Below, piece after piece: positions 11,965 to 22,562 of a stretch of DNA of 64,000 nucleotides (positions are counted from its first letter, which is position 1; the number at the start of each line of letters is the position of its first letter). Both the position numbers and the translations under genes were made by a program. Below the pieces are notes generated by a model. That model was not told the origin of the DNA. It ran no database searches and saw nothing but the letters and a program-made list of their open reading frames with translations. This DNA is from Utricularia gibba (taxonomy: Eukaryota > Streptophyta > Magnoliopsida > Lamiales > Lentibulariaceae), in contig NEEC01000024.1 of the NCBI GenBank assembly GCA_002189035.1, positions 372,001-436,000 of the forward strand. The letters are read 5' to 3'.

Positions 11965-13638
11965 TGTTAGGTGTCTCATAGAAATCGCATGTCTGAAAAG
12001 CAATAGAATTTAAAATTCTTTTTTGAGAAACCCAAAATGAAATCTTGGAATACGATATATGTCAGTTAAAGAGATACTGACAATATCTTTCAATGGACTC
12101 CGTTGTTCACCAACCGTCAGTAGTAGACAGCCTCTATGGATTCACACGTGAAGTACTCCGTCGATAACCTTCTCAAGGCCACAGAATGATGGTCGATCTC
12201 CTCAGATGCTAGTAGAGAAAGTCGTTCCTTGCAAATAAATCTCAAAGAGAAGGAAGATATGAAAATCTTTGCGGATCATAACTAACATGAGTGATAAATA
12301 CTTTATTGATCAATCCTATATCCAACTCTAAGTAGTCACATCCCTTCTCATTCATACTAGGCAAGCCATGGTTAGACTCGTATTAATAATAAGCGAAAAT
12401 GTGAACTTAAGATCAAGATTACTTTGTTGACCTCAAGTCTAAGTACGGTTGTCATATTCAAGATCTTGCTGCTGACACTTGGTTAGCTTCCCATAGTAGC
12501 ATCTTGAAGATGAGTCATCCAGTGAATCGATTCTTTAATCGACACCCACACAGTGGTTCTAATAATCTCATTATATCAATTGTGAGCATTGCCTAAGCAT
12601 GCATTTTCACTCATTACTAATGGGAGTCTAACCATGGCTTGCCTAGAATAGATAAAAAGGGAATTGACTCTTTAAGATAGGAGATAGTTGATTTATCAAT
12701 AAAGGATTTATCATTCATGTTAGATATGAGATCTTATTTCAAGTAATTGTATCAAAGCCTAACAATAAGTCCTGGACCTAGAGTAATGACACTCAAAGAG
12801 TTTAAGTAGGTCATTGAGTGTTAGTGCTTAAATGCAATTATAAGTTTGATACATCATAAAGACACCCATCCATGTTGTGGTATCGAATGAGATATTAGTA
12901 TAATGAAAGTTGTTCATTGTGTGGTGGATGGTCATATAAAGGCTCAATCAGTTCACCTAATCATTCTTATATCTTACGGATCATGATATGTTGTTAGACA
13001 TCACTTATGATCGATAATGATGGATTTAATTAATTAAGATTGAATTGATATATTCATTATTATGTCCTTGATTAAAGAAGCATATAGGGTCACACACAAT
13101 AGTGGAGTCATTCATCAATATAAAATAGATTCACACAATTACATGAGATGTAATTGGTAAAGTGGATAAATTAAATACAGAGTTATTTTGAGATTAATAT
13201 TGATTAAACTCAAAATAAAAGATCTAATATAGATAAGATTTGGAATATATATATCTCCACGACATACAATCTTTACAGAGATTTTATTAGATATGTTACC
13301 AAATATCTATATAAGATAATGAGAAAGATTTATCCGTAGGGATTTTCATATCTTCATTCTCTTTGAGATTTATTCACAAGGGGTGATTTTCTCTACTAGC
13401 ACCTGAAGAAAACGACCATCATTCTATGACCGTGAGGAGGTTATTGATGAAGTGCTTAACATATGGGTACCATAGAGGCCGTATGCTGTTGGCGAGTGGT
13501 GAATAAAGAAGTGTACTTAAAGGTATTTTCAGAATCGCTTTATCAGATATATACCATATTTCAAGATTTGCAATTTGGGTTTCTCAAAAAAATTCAAATT
13601 CCACTGCATTGAGAACATACAATGTCTATGGGAAACCT
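11965..13638. repeat. Copia LTR B composite in head-to-head (foldback) arrangement
   Basis: The left half (11965 to about 12600) is LTR B in reverse orientation, starting TGTTAGGTGTCTCATAG. The right half (about 12605 to 13638) is LTR B in forward orientation, ending near GTCTATGGGAAACC. Segments present in both halves form inverted arms: 12285-12405 pairs with 12605-12725 (both carry the CCATGG-centred 'aagccatggtta' region), and the outer about 300 bases pair likewise. The left half also lacks an internal block seen in complete copies. Ordinary LTRs of this family (32171-33670, 50565-52014) do not have this structure. Confidence 0.75.
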
Positions 13639-13999
13639 TACGATTCTCGTGCCTCCTTGTCAATCAAAGTGTAAAGAAGAGTAGACTATTTCTTGCTTCT
13701 ATAATCAGTTTTTCGGAAGGAATCTGTAAAAGTCAATTCAAGGATAAACAAAAAGTAAAAATGAAATATCTTTTCCAGGAATTGCTTCCCTTAGACAAGG
13801 TCCATTACTTACGTTATATCATTTATTCTTGTATTTCCAAAACCCCTTTTAAAATCCCGTGACAATTTTTAAAAGTTTAGTTCAAAATGCTTTTCGTAAA
13901 ACTCAGCTCTCTGAGATTAATACTCATACTACGCTTATTTTTGTTCCATGTTTTTCTAAATTAAAATTTGTATTTTTATTGAGAAGACAATACGTAACA
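13639..13999 (+). repeat. Athila-type LTR A, copy 2 (3' end only)
   Basis: This matches the last third of LTR A in forward orientation: CGTGCCTCCTTGTCAATCA, a TATTTCTTGCTTCTATAA block, and a decayed terminus ACAATACGTAACA. It adjoins an Athila gag-pro relic to its right. Confidence 0.75.
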
Positions 14000-14009
14000 A
14001 CCTTGTTGA

Positions 14010-15125
14010 AGTTGCATAATAAAATTAGCAAACTCCAGCCCGTCATCGCTCAAGTTCAGGCAACCTTAGAAAAGATGGAGAATTAGATAGGAGAGGATGA
14101 TATGAATATAAATTTTTTGGATTTTCAAGGAAAATTTGCACAAGAAGCTCTTGCACTTGCGCAAGGAAACAACTTGGGAATTTAGGGCAACATTTTGCAA
14201 AACCAAAATCCAAACCAATAGAAACCCTAGCGTCCATTTTTGCGGGATATGCTTATTCAATTCGTGGAAAAAAAAGAAGAAATCAATAACGAAATGATGG
14301 AGTAACTCGGTATAAAAACACGCATCTTGGATAGTCGGCTGAATAATGTTGCTCAAACTCACCATGCTTCGAAACTACCAAGTCAACCCGAGAAAAATCC
14401 CACTAAATGCAAAGGCGTAGCAACAAGACGTAAGTAGCTCTTGCACAAGTAGATGAGTTGCTAGATGTTCTGGTGTATGTATCTCCTCTTTCTTATAACC
14501 TTCTAACCCCTTATCCATAGAGACAGATCAAATCATTAGTGGATCAACAATATTCCAAATTTCTGGAAATAATAAAAACACTTCATTTCAACATCCCATT
14601 CACTAATGTGATGTTGCAAATGCCACTTATGAGAAATTCCTTAAGCATATTCCAGCCAATCACAGGAAAATTGAAAATGATGATGTTATTGAGCTATCTA
14701 AGCAATGTAGTACAGTTTTGATGCATGGATTGATCCAAAACCATGCTCATCTTGGAATTTTTTTTCAGTCCCTTCTATCATTGGAAAAAGCAATTTTGAG
14801 AAGTGCTTATATGATCTTGTTTCAAGTACCAACTTGATGTCTTATTCTTTATTCAAAGTATTGAATCTTGAAGAGCTTAGAGCCACGAAAATTCAGCTGG
14901 TATTTGCTGAAAAATGCATGAAGAATCCTAAAGTAGTGGTAGAAAACTGAAGTAGTGTTAGAAAACATATTGGTAAAAATTAGAAAATATTTTGTAACTT
15001 ATGATTTTTTTGTTTTAGATACGGTGTTTGATGTGGAGGTGCCAGAGCATTCATGGCAACCATAGGAGCTTTGATTGATGTAAGAGCAAGCAAATTAACA
15101 CTCAAATTAGGAGATTTGACTGCAA
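14010..15125 (+). pseudogene. Athila-type gag C-terminus and protease relic
   Basis: Motifs appear in the order expected for an Athila gag-pro. First comes a gag C-terminal stretch with GIKTRILDSRLNNVAQ and SQPEKNPTKCKGVATR. Then VDQQYSKFLEIIKTLHFNIPF corresponds to the family's 'KQFSKFLEVFKKLHINIPF'. Next is a protease segment in which the usual DLGASINLM active-site motif reads DLVSSTNLM, and last ATIGALIDVRASKLTLKLGD, the downstream protease block. The catalytic Asp is present but the GA following it is replaced. Stops are frequent. The gag N-terminal half is missing, so the LTR is joined almost directly to gag's C-terminus. Confidence 0.8.
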
Positions 15126-15429
15126 CGAGCTTGCGCAAGGAGAAGCAGAAGATGCTGTTACATAGGAGCATGTGCAAACAATTTTTCTGAAGAAATCACC
15201 AAATTGGTCCTCAATATTTGGTAATAGATTTTATTTAGTCCTTTTTTTAATATGGAGCCAATTGAATCCATTTTCTACTATCCTTGCATTACTTCATTAC
15301 TCTCTGATGCAAATCTGTGAACTTTAACATATTGATCTACCCCACTCTAACAAACTTGACTTAGGAAACGATATTTGTTCTATGGTTTCTAATATAGTTT
15401 TAACTACCTCCAAATTGATGAAGCATAGG

Positions 15430-16756
15430 TCATGTGTGTCATTTCTACAATAAATTTTAATATTTTTAAAACTCGAAAAACACAAAAGCGTAGTACAGGT
15501 GTCGAACATAGGGAGTTGCTTTTCAGTGAAAGGTGATGTTGCACCGAATACAACTATCACAATTTGTAGACGGTTTTGTAGAGTAAAAGTGCGAAAAACA
15601 TAAATAATGAAGCTTGAGTAAGGGGGTAAGTGGGTTGTAAACAAACAACAAAAATAAACATAAGCGATGAACCTTAAATAAAGTGAATGTTCCTGTTTTT
15701 GGAATCCTACCCAGCTACGTTCGTCGCAACTCGAGTACTTGGTTATAGGAGTAAGGAATCGCATACCCTCCCTTACACTCTCTTGCAAGAAGGCACGGGA
15801 ATAGCGCGATGTTGCTCTTGGACGAACGTAAAGATAAAAGGTCCTGCCAATGTACCCTCATGGCAGAATTGCGTGCATGTGCCCGAATGTTGTCAATGAC
15901 CCAATGAGTCCAGATATAATGTCACTATTTGTCCATTGATCCTAAGGTACGACCACAGACAAAACGCTGTCTTCCTCCTACTAAAAGGGTATGAGTTGGT
16001 GCTCTCCACCTTGCTCCTCTTCAAAACTTGTAGGTAGTAATCAGCTAAACATGAATCTTGAATAAGGAGACTGCTACAAAAAGACTATAACATAGTCGCA
16101 TGAAAGCATCCGAAACCCGTTCAGATTCAAAAAAGAGATGAACATAAGCTAATGAAACATAAATCTAGGTGTATCCCAACCCAAAAACGAAAGTTTCTAG
16201 TCGTGAACGGCCACACAAACTAAAGAAAACGAAAGCAGATTCAAGAGAGAAGGTAGAGGAAAATCCTCTAGAGAGAGAAACAAGTCTAAACTAAACTTGA
16301 AAACTCTCTGCTCTCGTAAGAACATAACTAAACTTCAATGAGAGTCTGAGTTTTCGTGTCCCCTTGGTTCTGCTGTGAATTGGAGTGACTTGCACAAAAC
16401 TTCTACTCTGACACTGGTATGCTAATGATTTCGCATGTCAGGGACTCCTATATTCCGCACGTCAAGGCTCATGATTAGGCATCTACAGTCTTCTGGAAAT
16501 CAAGGAGACGTCAGTTTGGGAATATGCATTTTGTCGCCATCCACCGCCTTCCTTCTCTCACTTCCTACCACGTGTGCATCTCTAGAAAAATTTAAATAAA
16601 ATTAGCAAAAATATTAGGTGAAATACAAGAATTAGGATAATTACCCTAAACTAGATAAAAACCTAAATCTCATATTATAGACTCCTATTTAGACAACTTT
16701 AAGCACATCCAGACATAAAAACAACTTAAAAGAAAGTGAGAAAATGACACTTAACA
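15430..16756 (-). repeat. Athila-type LTR D, copy 2 (near full length)
   Basis: In reverse orientation it starts TGTTAAGTGTCATT (16756 leftward) and ends in ACACATGA, a decayed form of the ACACGCATCA terminus seen at 60238. It matches the copies at 518-1414 and 57302-60238. It contains a perfect small inverted repeat, TAGAGGA-TTT-TCCTCTA on the reverse strand. No matching 5-bp duplications flank it. Confidence 0.8.
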
Positions 16757-17083
16757 GTAGTAAAAAAAAAATAGCAAATGCTGAGCAATTGATCTCCATG
16801 CAGTGCAGGGTTCAGATCAAAGACAACAACAAATGATCACCTATGTTGCTACAGGAGCTGTCCGTCGCCTTTGCTGGTCTCTATCAGTGCAATCGCAAAA
16901 GGGGTGAAAACCCTGAAACATAATGTAAATGCTTTTCGCTGCACAAATGTATCAAATTATACTTTTACCCTTTCATTTAACAGAGGTAGACATCACTTAA
17001 CATCAAAGGATGTCTATGAAGTCACATTCACTTAATAAGGATTAAATTGATACCACTTCAAAAACGAGGACAAAATCGTTTTG
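16757..17083. other. Unassigned spacer
   Basis: No gene, LTR terminus or RNA gene recognised between LTR D copy 2 and the tandem duplication. Confidence 0.4.
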
Positions 17084-17357
17084 ACATAGGAAGCACAAAA
17101 GACCAAATCGATTCCATGGCCTTATAAGAGATGATGAACCATAGAAACAACAAATCTTATATAATATTTTCAACTCTTTAATAATATTTTTGAATTAATT
17201 CTACATTGATGGAGTGAGAACATAGGAAGCACTAGAGACCAAATCGATTCCATGGGCTCATAAGAGATGATGAACCATAGAAACAAGAAATCTTATATAA
17301 TATTTTTCAACCCTTTAATAATATTTTGAAATTAATTCTACATTGATGGAGTGAGAA
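17084..17357 (+). repeat. Tandem duplication, two units of about 137 bp
   Basis: The segment beginning ACATAGGAAGCAC and ending GATGGAGTGAGAA occurs twice in direct succession (17084-17220 and 17220-17357) with about ten differences. Each unit ends with the first bases of LTR E, so the duplication spans the junction between flanking DNA and LTR. Confidence 0.85.
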
Positions 17358-17794
17358 ATCGATAGATGCCACATGGAAAAAATCATAAGAAGGCTACATA
17401 AATCGGTCAAAGGATTGGATATCAAATCGGTTCTCACTAGACGAGATCGGTATGGGAGCATGAAACAAATTCTGACAACCTATAATAGACGTGTAGGCTA
17501 GTAGGGATCGGAATAGGATAGTGACAACTATTTCAACAGAGATTGAAAAGTAACTAATTTATAACAACCCTAGAGTAGGCGATAGTTACATGTCAACAAG
17601 ACCACAAGTGTGGCCGACATAACTGCCGAGTGCAAACATTAACTAACATTCTTAGAAACTAGTTGGCCAAGCATCTCCTATAAATAGGAGAATGTTTGGA
17701 GATAAATCCTTTTAAAATACCTCCTCCTCATTTTAGTGAAATCCATTTCTCTAATGAGTTCCCCCAGTTTCGTGATTTTTCATCTCAACGGTTT
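17344..17794 (+). repeat. Tat-type LTR E, copy 1 (3' part lost)
   Basis: This begins TGATGGAGTGAGAAATCG. It shares an ordered set of blocks with copies at 17795, 39520 and 52982: a GCCACATGG motif, ACAACCTATAATAG, CTATAAATAGG, and a CCTC...AGTGAAATCCATTTC block. It stops in the TTTTCATCTCAACGGTTT block where the next copy begins, so two LTRs sit head to tail. Confidence 0.75.
17679..17686 (+). promoter_or_regulatory. TATA box of LTR E copy 1
   Basis: TATAAATA in a CTCCTATAAATAGG context. It is conserved at the equivalent position of copies 2 and 5, which marks the likely U3/R side of this LTR family. Confidence 0.6.
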
Positions 17795-18545
17795 TGATGG
17801 AGCATAAAATTGGCAAGTGCCATGTGGAGGCGAAAAGAGAAGATATTGATAAATCAACGAACTGGGAGGATAACGTAATCGGTTCTTCTTGGATGAAATC
17901 AGCTAGGAAAAGGTCTAAGATGTGTTCTTACAGTCTATCGTAGACCCACAGACTAATAAGTGTAAGAATTGGACTATAGTAACTATTTTGACAATCTGAA
18001 AAGTAGCCAAAGTGTAGGTGTGTTAGGGCAGTCGGTGGTTACCTGTTAGTAGGACCATATGTATGGTTACCAAGCGTAGAAAGTAGTTGACACCTGCAAA
18101 ATTCGGTCCGATCGGCCCCTTCTATAAATATGAGGAAGTTTGAGGAAACAAGGGGTTGAACTCTATACATTTGATTTATACCTTTTTCTCCTCTTACATC
18201 AGTGAAATCTACTTTTTTTATGAACTCTGACAATTTCATAGTTTTTTTGTCTCAGTGATTTCCATGTAAAAAACTCTTGTCTCTCCTTTTTCATATTTCG
18301 CATAAATCGGTCAGCTCACAACCAACGTAGACCGTTATCATATCTGCATTCACAACTCGAAATCGTTTCCCTTCATAGTGCTGATTTCTAACCACAATAG
18401 GTTTGCACATAAAAGTCTGCAACCCTTCTTTATTGCATTACACACTATTACTAATCGGATTCCAACATCATTAAATCGAACACCCGTTATCGATCTAACA
18501 CTCAAAAATCAAACTTCTACATTGATTTGATTTTCACCTACAACA
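17795..18545 (+). repeat. Tat-type LTR E, copy 2
   Basis: This starts TGATGGAGCATAAAATTGG immediately after copy 1 and ends ATTTTCACCTACAACA. Compare ATTTTCGCCTTCAACA at the end of the copy at 52982-53646. No primer-binding site follows; host-like sequence begins instead. Copies 1 and 2 are clearly diverged from each other, so the tandem arrangement is not a recent duplication. Confidence 0.75.
18123..18130 (+). promoter_or_regulatory. TATA box of LTR E copy 2
   Basis: TATAAATA at the position equivalent to that in copy 1. Confidence 0.55.
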
Positions 18546-19460
18546 TACATTTTAAAAAATAATAAAATAATTTCAAATCAACTTGCTATTCTAATATTTT
18601 AATACATGTTTGATACATCAAACCTATAATATTTTTGTGATACATGCAATATAAGATATAATTAAATTTATAATTATGATTATAATTAACAAAATCTCTT
18701 GGATGCAATGTGGAGTTTACTCTACAAGGGCCTTGTTTGAGTTTTCCAAATTCCTGAAACTCAGCTATTGCTCACGCTGCCCGAAACCCTTTTCTAAACG
18801 ATCCCTCGTCTACATGGACGCGCTTCATGGAACTGGGGACACCCAGGTGAAGGCACTTCTCGATTCTGTTTTCTCGCATGGGGCATTTTTCTCTGGTACT
18901 GATACGCTTCTTTTTATTTGGCAAGAGTTGTGAATTTGGAGGGGAAGCTCTTCGGTTTTGTGCAAAATCCTTCATTTTGCCCTAATATGATGCCGCCTAT
19001 GCTTAAATGTGTTTGTCTTGATTTTCTGCTTCTACTAAGTCGTTGTTGTACCTCATCCCGTGTTGTTATCGGGTCTGCTTGTCGGGTCAGAACGCAAGGA
19101 TGGACTGGTTTTTGTATGACCTGCAGGATATGCGTATCTGCTTGAGTACATTTTCATTTACTTTACGAGTTCCTAATCTATTGGAATAGACTTTGCTTTA
19201 CTAATACTGATGCATAAAAATTTTAAGTGCCCCTCTTACTAAATTAATTTGAGGCTCTTGGAAAACATTCGGCCGAGGGTGTCCTTATGTTTTGTTTTGG
19301 GTCTAAGGCGCTTGTATCCTTTGATCTCGAAGTAGAAGCAAAGTATATCAAGCCGTTTTCCAGAAGGGTGTGGGATACCTGTCTATCTGTTTGAGTAATG
19401 CTTTTCTCGTTTTGTTTAAGAAAATTGATCGCTTCAAATTCTGTTCTTATCTTCATTTAG
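18546..19460 (+). other. Upstream part of the gene island, exons not resolved
   Basis: Base composition changes from LTR-like to gene-like near 18700. An open stretch at 18676-18933 and small Cys-containing frames near 18955-19145 exist, but I could not match them to a domain. In particular I cannot find the PHD finger expected upstream of a SPOC domain of this type. The interval may hold introns or 5' exons of the next gene, or the gene may be 5' truncated by the LTR E insertions. Confidence 0.35.
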
Positions 19461-20502
19461 GAATGTAACCTGCCAATGCTGGGTAGCGAGGACACTTTGT
19501 AGCTCAAAAAGGGAAATCTTTCTCGTTCGTATCAATGCTACCATGAATAGTCCACGAAGTGATACCGCATGCAATTTTGAAGCATATGCAAGACCAGTTG
19601 TTGCTGCAGCTTGGAGGTAGCACTGAGTCTCCTTGCATATCCTTTTTCACTTTGAACTTTCTCTGTTCTGTATAATGAAAAATGGAGATTTATAACAAGT
19701 GATGCTTGTTCGTAAGGAATATTCCTAACAACTTCTGGTTATCATGAGTAGGGCCAGGTTCAAGATTCCCAGTCAGAACCTAAATGAAGTAAGGGTGACT
19801 GCTCATGTCTTTGACACAGCATCCTTGAAAGTCTTGGATGTAGCAAACATGCAATCTGAGTCACTATACCTTGAAATTTTTCCACGCAGTAATGTGTGGC
19901 CTACTTCTTTTAAGAGTTCTCCACCATCTGATCATGATATTGCCCTAATTTTCTTTTCAAGCGGAAGGTACCCTGCTGACTGTTGTGCTTCCGTTCTTCC
20001 TTCCATTAGCAGTCATACTGTGTTCGCTTTCAGGGATGAAGAAATTCTTGACAGCCTGCTGAAGCATGCTATCAGTGCTGACCTTGCTCTTAAGGGAGAG
20101 GTTGCTGAATCTGAGCTCTTGATATTTACTTCAGTTCATTTGCCTGATAAGGCTCGCCGTAAGTCTGGGTTCTGATGACATGGAGTTATCTGCTTCTTCT
20201 CTATCATTTAGTCGTTTTTTGTTATTTTTTAATCACCAGGATTTCAGGGAAAACTGTATTTCTGGGGTTTTTTCATGGGGCATGGATGCACCTCCAGTCA
20301 TGATACGGATAACCATGTCCAACTCCTGTCTTCCAGAACTAGGCAGATTTTATCTCCAGATCCCGGGAGACTTAGCTTTGTGACAGTGGGAAGTTCATTT
20401 ATTTCCTCCAGAGAACATAATCAGTGTATGCCCTTCAAAAATAGTGCTCGTTATTATACCTCATGCCTTTTTTCTTTAGTCACTTTTCTACGTGTATCGT
20501 AA
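19461..20502 (+). CDS. AIPP2-like protein, SPOC-type domain exons (5' end not found)
   Basis: Four exons can be read: 19461-19616, 19752-19967, 20034-20158 and 20240-20502. The introns have GT-AG borders and the phases agree. The joined product runs from RPVVAAAW through AHVFDTASLKVL, LEIFPRSNVWPTSF, DHDIALIFF, a 66-bp intron, then DLALKGEVAESELLIFTS, LPDKAR and RFQGKLYFWGFF. These are the landmark blocks of the SPOC-like domain of Arabidopsis AIPP2-type PHD proteins (PRSDVWP.SF, D.IALYFF, DLA.K....ELL.F.S..LP, RFQGKHYLWGVF). Those proteins act with BAH-domain readers in H3K27me3-linked transcriptional repression. No PHD finger is seen upstream, so the gene may be truncated or its 5' exons unrecognised. 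It could also be spliced to the zinc-finger exons that start 184 bp further on. Confidence 0.7.
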
Positions 20503-20686
20503 ATTGGACATCCATATACGGGCTGTTACATCAGACTTCCAATGTTATGATACTTCTGTTGTCCATCTATCACTTGTCTAAAATCTAGCATTCAATAGGT
20601 TTACTTTCTTCGCTGGTTTTCTACAGACCATCACTTGGCTTATCCTTTTGATGTTCTTTCCTTTCCCTCTGGGTAACGGATTTCAG

Positions 20687-22137
20687 TAGCAGATCCTGAA
20701 AAATCTGAAAGAAGAGGGAGACGCCTAGATGCTGCATGGGAACATGCCAGACCGTTAGACGCTCTAAGGCAGAAATCAGAGTGCAAGTATTGTGGTTTCT
20801 TCTCATCTCATGGTGGTATTTCACGACTCAAGGCACATTTGGGGGGAGGAGACCCGAGAATTCACTTACCTGGATGCACCAATGTGCCTCCACAAATTAA
20901 GAAAGTCATGGCTGAGTGGTTCATCAATTGGGTGAGGGCAACAAAGGCAGTATGGACTAAGGAAATCAGAGGTACACCTCGTCTGTAATATTTGAATTGC
21001 AACGTCCTATATGACCCATTCTAATTTCACCTTTATATTGCTTGTACATGCATGCTGTTTCATCCTTTCAACTTTTCTTTTTTCTCTTTGTTCTTCAAAA
21101 TGGAACAGAAACACTTTCTTATGGAGGAGGAATTCAGCATGATGCTCCATGGGGACCCTCCAAGCCTTTCGGTGATGCAGGAGTGAAGAGAGATGATGAG
21201 CATCTCGACTTTGGTTTCTTACAAAGCCATGCTTCAAACCATCATGCAAATACAGTTTGTGACTCAAAGGTGGCAGTAAAATCTTGGCCTAAGTCATCTC
21301 CTGAGACTAGTTCCATATCCACGAAAGCAAGAAAGACGAGGACTTGTGCTTCTGATCACCAAAAAGGAGTTGTAGCTGCTGTGAAAATTTCACGGGGTAT
21401 ATATATATATATTGAGTGATCTATCGATTGTAGTTGCAACTTTCCTGATATTCAGTTTGGGATTGCATGCGATGGCAGATGGTTCACAAGAAGAGAGAAG
21501 AGGAAGGCCGCTTGATGATGCTTGGAACCATGCGAAGCCGTTGGATGAGGCTAGGCAAAAGACACAATGCAGGTACTGCGGCTTTATTTCTTCATATGGA
21601 GGAATATCCCGGTTGAAGGCGCATCTTGGTGGAGGGTCTCCTCATATACAGCTTCTAGGTTGCCCCGGGCCCCCGTCGAAGTCAAAAGTGCCATGGGGCA
21701 TTGGTTCAATGACTGGTCAAAACATTCAAATGCATGTTGGGCTAGGAAGCATCCAGGTGCGTGTGTTCCTCCATCAAGTGTATGTTTTCTTCATACCAAG
21801 TAACAGTGCCTCGATTAAGCTGCCACCAGGTGGTTATACTGGTTCTGCACCTTTTGATAAAAGAGCAAGCACAGTGGAGGATGAAGCATGGGAACACGGG
21901 ATTCCTGTGGATGAAACCGGGCAAGCAATCAAATGCAGGCACTGTGGTTTTGTTTCTAAGCGTGGAGGAATTGCAAGACTGCGAGTCCACTTGAGTGGAG
22001 GTGATCGCACGATGCAGTTGGAAGGTTGCCCCGATGTGCCGCCGGAAGTGAGGTTATCCATGGGTGAGCAAGAACCGAAAAAACGGAAGAAGAAATCAAC
22101 ATCTGTTGAGTGCAGTGATGTGCATTTTACGGGGTGA
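20687..22137 (+). CDS. Multi-BED zinc-finger protein (frame interrupted by one base in exon 3)
   Basis: Four exons, 20687-20971, 21109-21396, 21479-21756 and 21830-22137, all begin in the same phase after AG and all but the last end before GT. Exon 1 carries DAAWEHARPLDALRQKSEC, CKYCGF and GGISRLKAHLGGGD...GC; exons 3 and 4 carry the same module (CRYCGF and CRHCGF, each with a Leu/His helix and a final GC). This is the plant BED-finger pattern of CxxC, HL and a distal Cys, a DNA-binding fold common in transposase-derived proteins. Exon 4 ends with a KKRKKK nuclear signal. Exon 2 keeps the module's ends but no zinc ligands. Exon 3 is 278 bases where 279 would hold the frame; the shift lies in the C/G-rich run at 21664-21677. 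No start Met was found upstream, so a further 5' exon is missing or shared with the preceding gene. Confidence 0.75.
21664..21677 (+). other. One-base frame break in BED exon 3
   Basis: Upstream of this C/G run the frame matches exon 1 module residues through the terminal GCPG. Downstream the next frame restores the match (AMGHWFNDW against VMAEWFINW of exon 1) and gives the correct splice phase at 21756. A single missing base within CCCCGGGCCCCCG explains both. Confidence 0.8.
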
Positions 22138-22519
22138 GATCGAAGCACCCGCCCCGACAGACTGACCTTGTATTCTGAGTGAATTGCCGCCTGGGTGTTT
22201 CGTTGACCCGTAAATTGTAAAAATAGTAACATTATTTGGCGAACCCTAAATAAGCAGAAGGCTTCAGGGCACCCATTCTATTAGTTCAAGAATCATCTTT
22301 ATCTACCACGCAACTCCACTCCACTCCACGGATTGATTATAAGTGCCCTAGAAATGAAGGACGCCAAGTCAAGTGCTGGTGGCTCCCCTCTCCCGTCCCC
22401 TCAACAACTGGGCCCCAGTAACATTAATGTGCCAGCCGCTCAACCGTACAGACAAGGAAAATATATATGCATATCGTATACACAAGATAAGAAGCTCCCG
22501 GTCCCCATCCCACTCCCAA

Positions 22520-22545
22520 GAGAAGAAGAAGAAGAAGAAGAAGAA
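22520..22545 (+). repeat. AAG microsatellite
   Basis: About eight AAG repeats, 18 bases beyond the end of the reverse-strand VQ gene. It lies in that gene's 3' untranslated region if transcription runs that far. Confidence 0.9.
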
Positions 22546-22562
22546 ACAACTAAGTAGTCGGC

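Noticed and set aside
15324-15788. A 154-codon reverse frame
   Set aside because: It runs from unassigned DNA into LTR D. The part in the LTR is not conserved as protein in the other copies.
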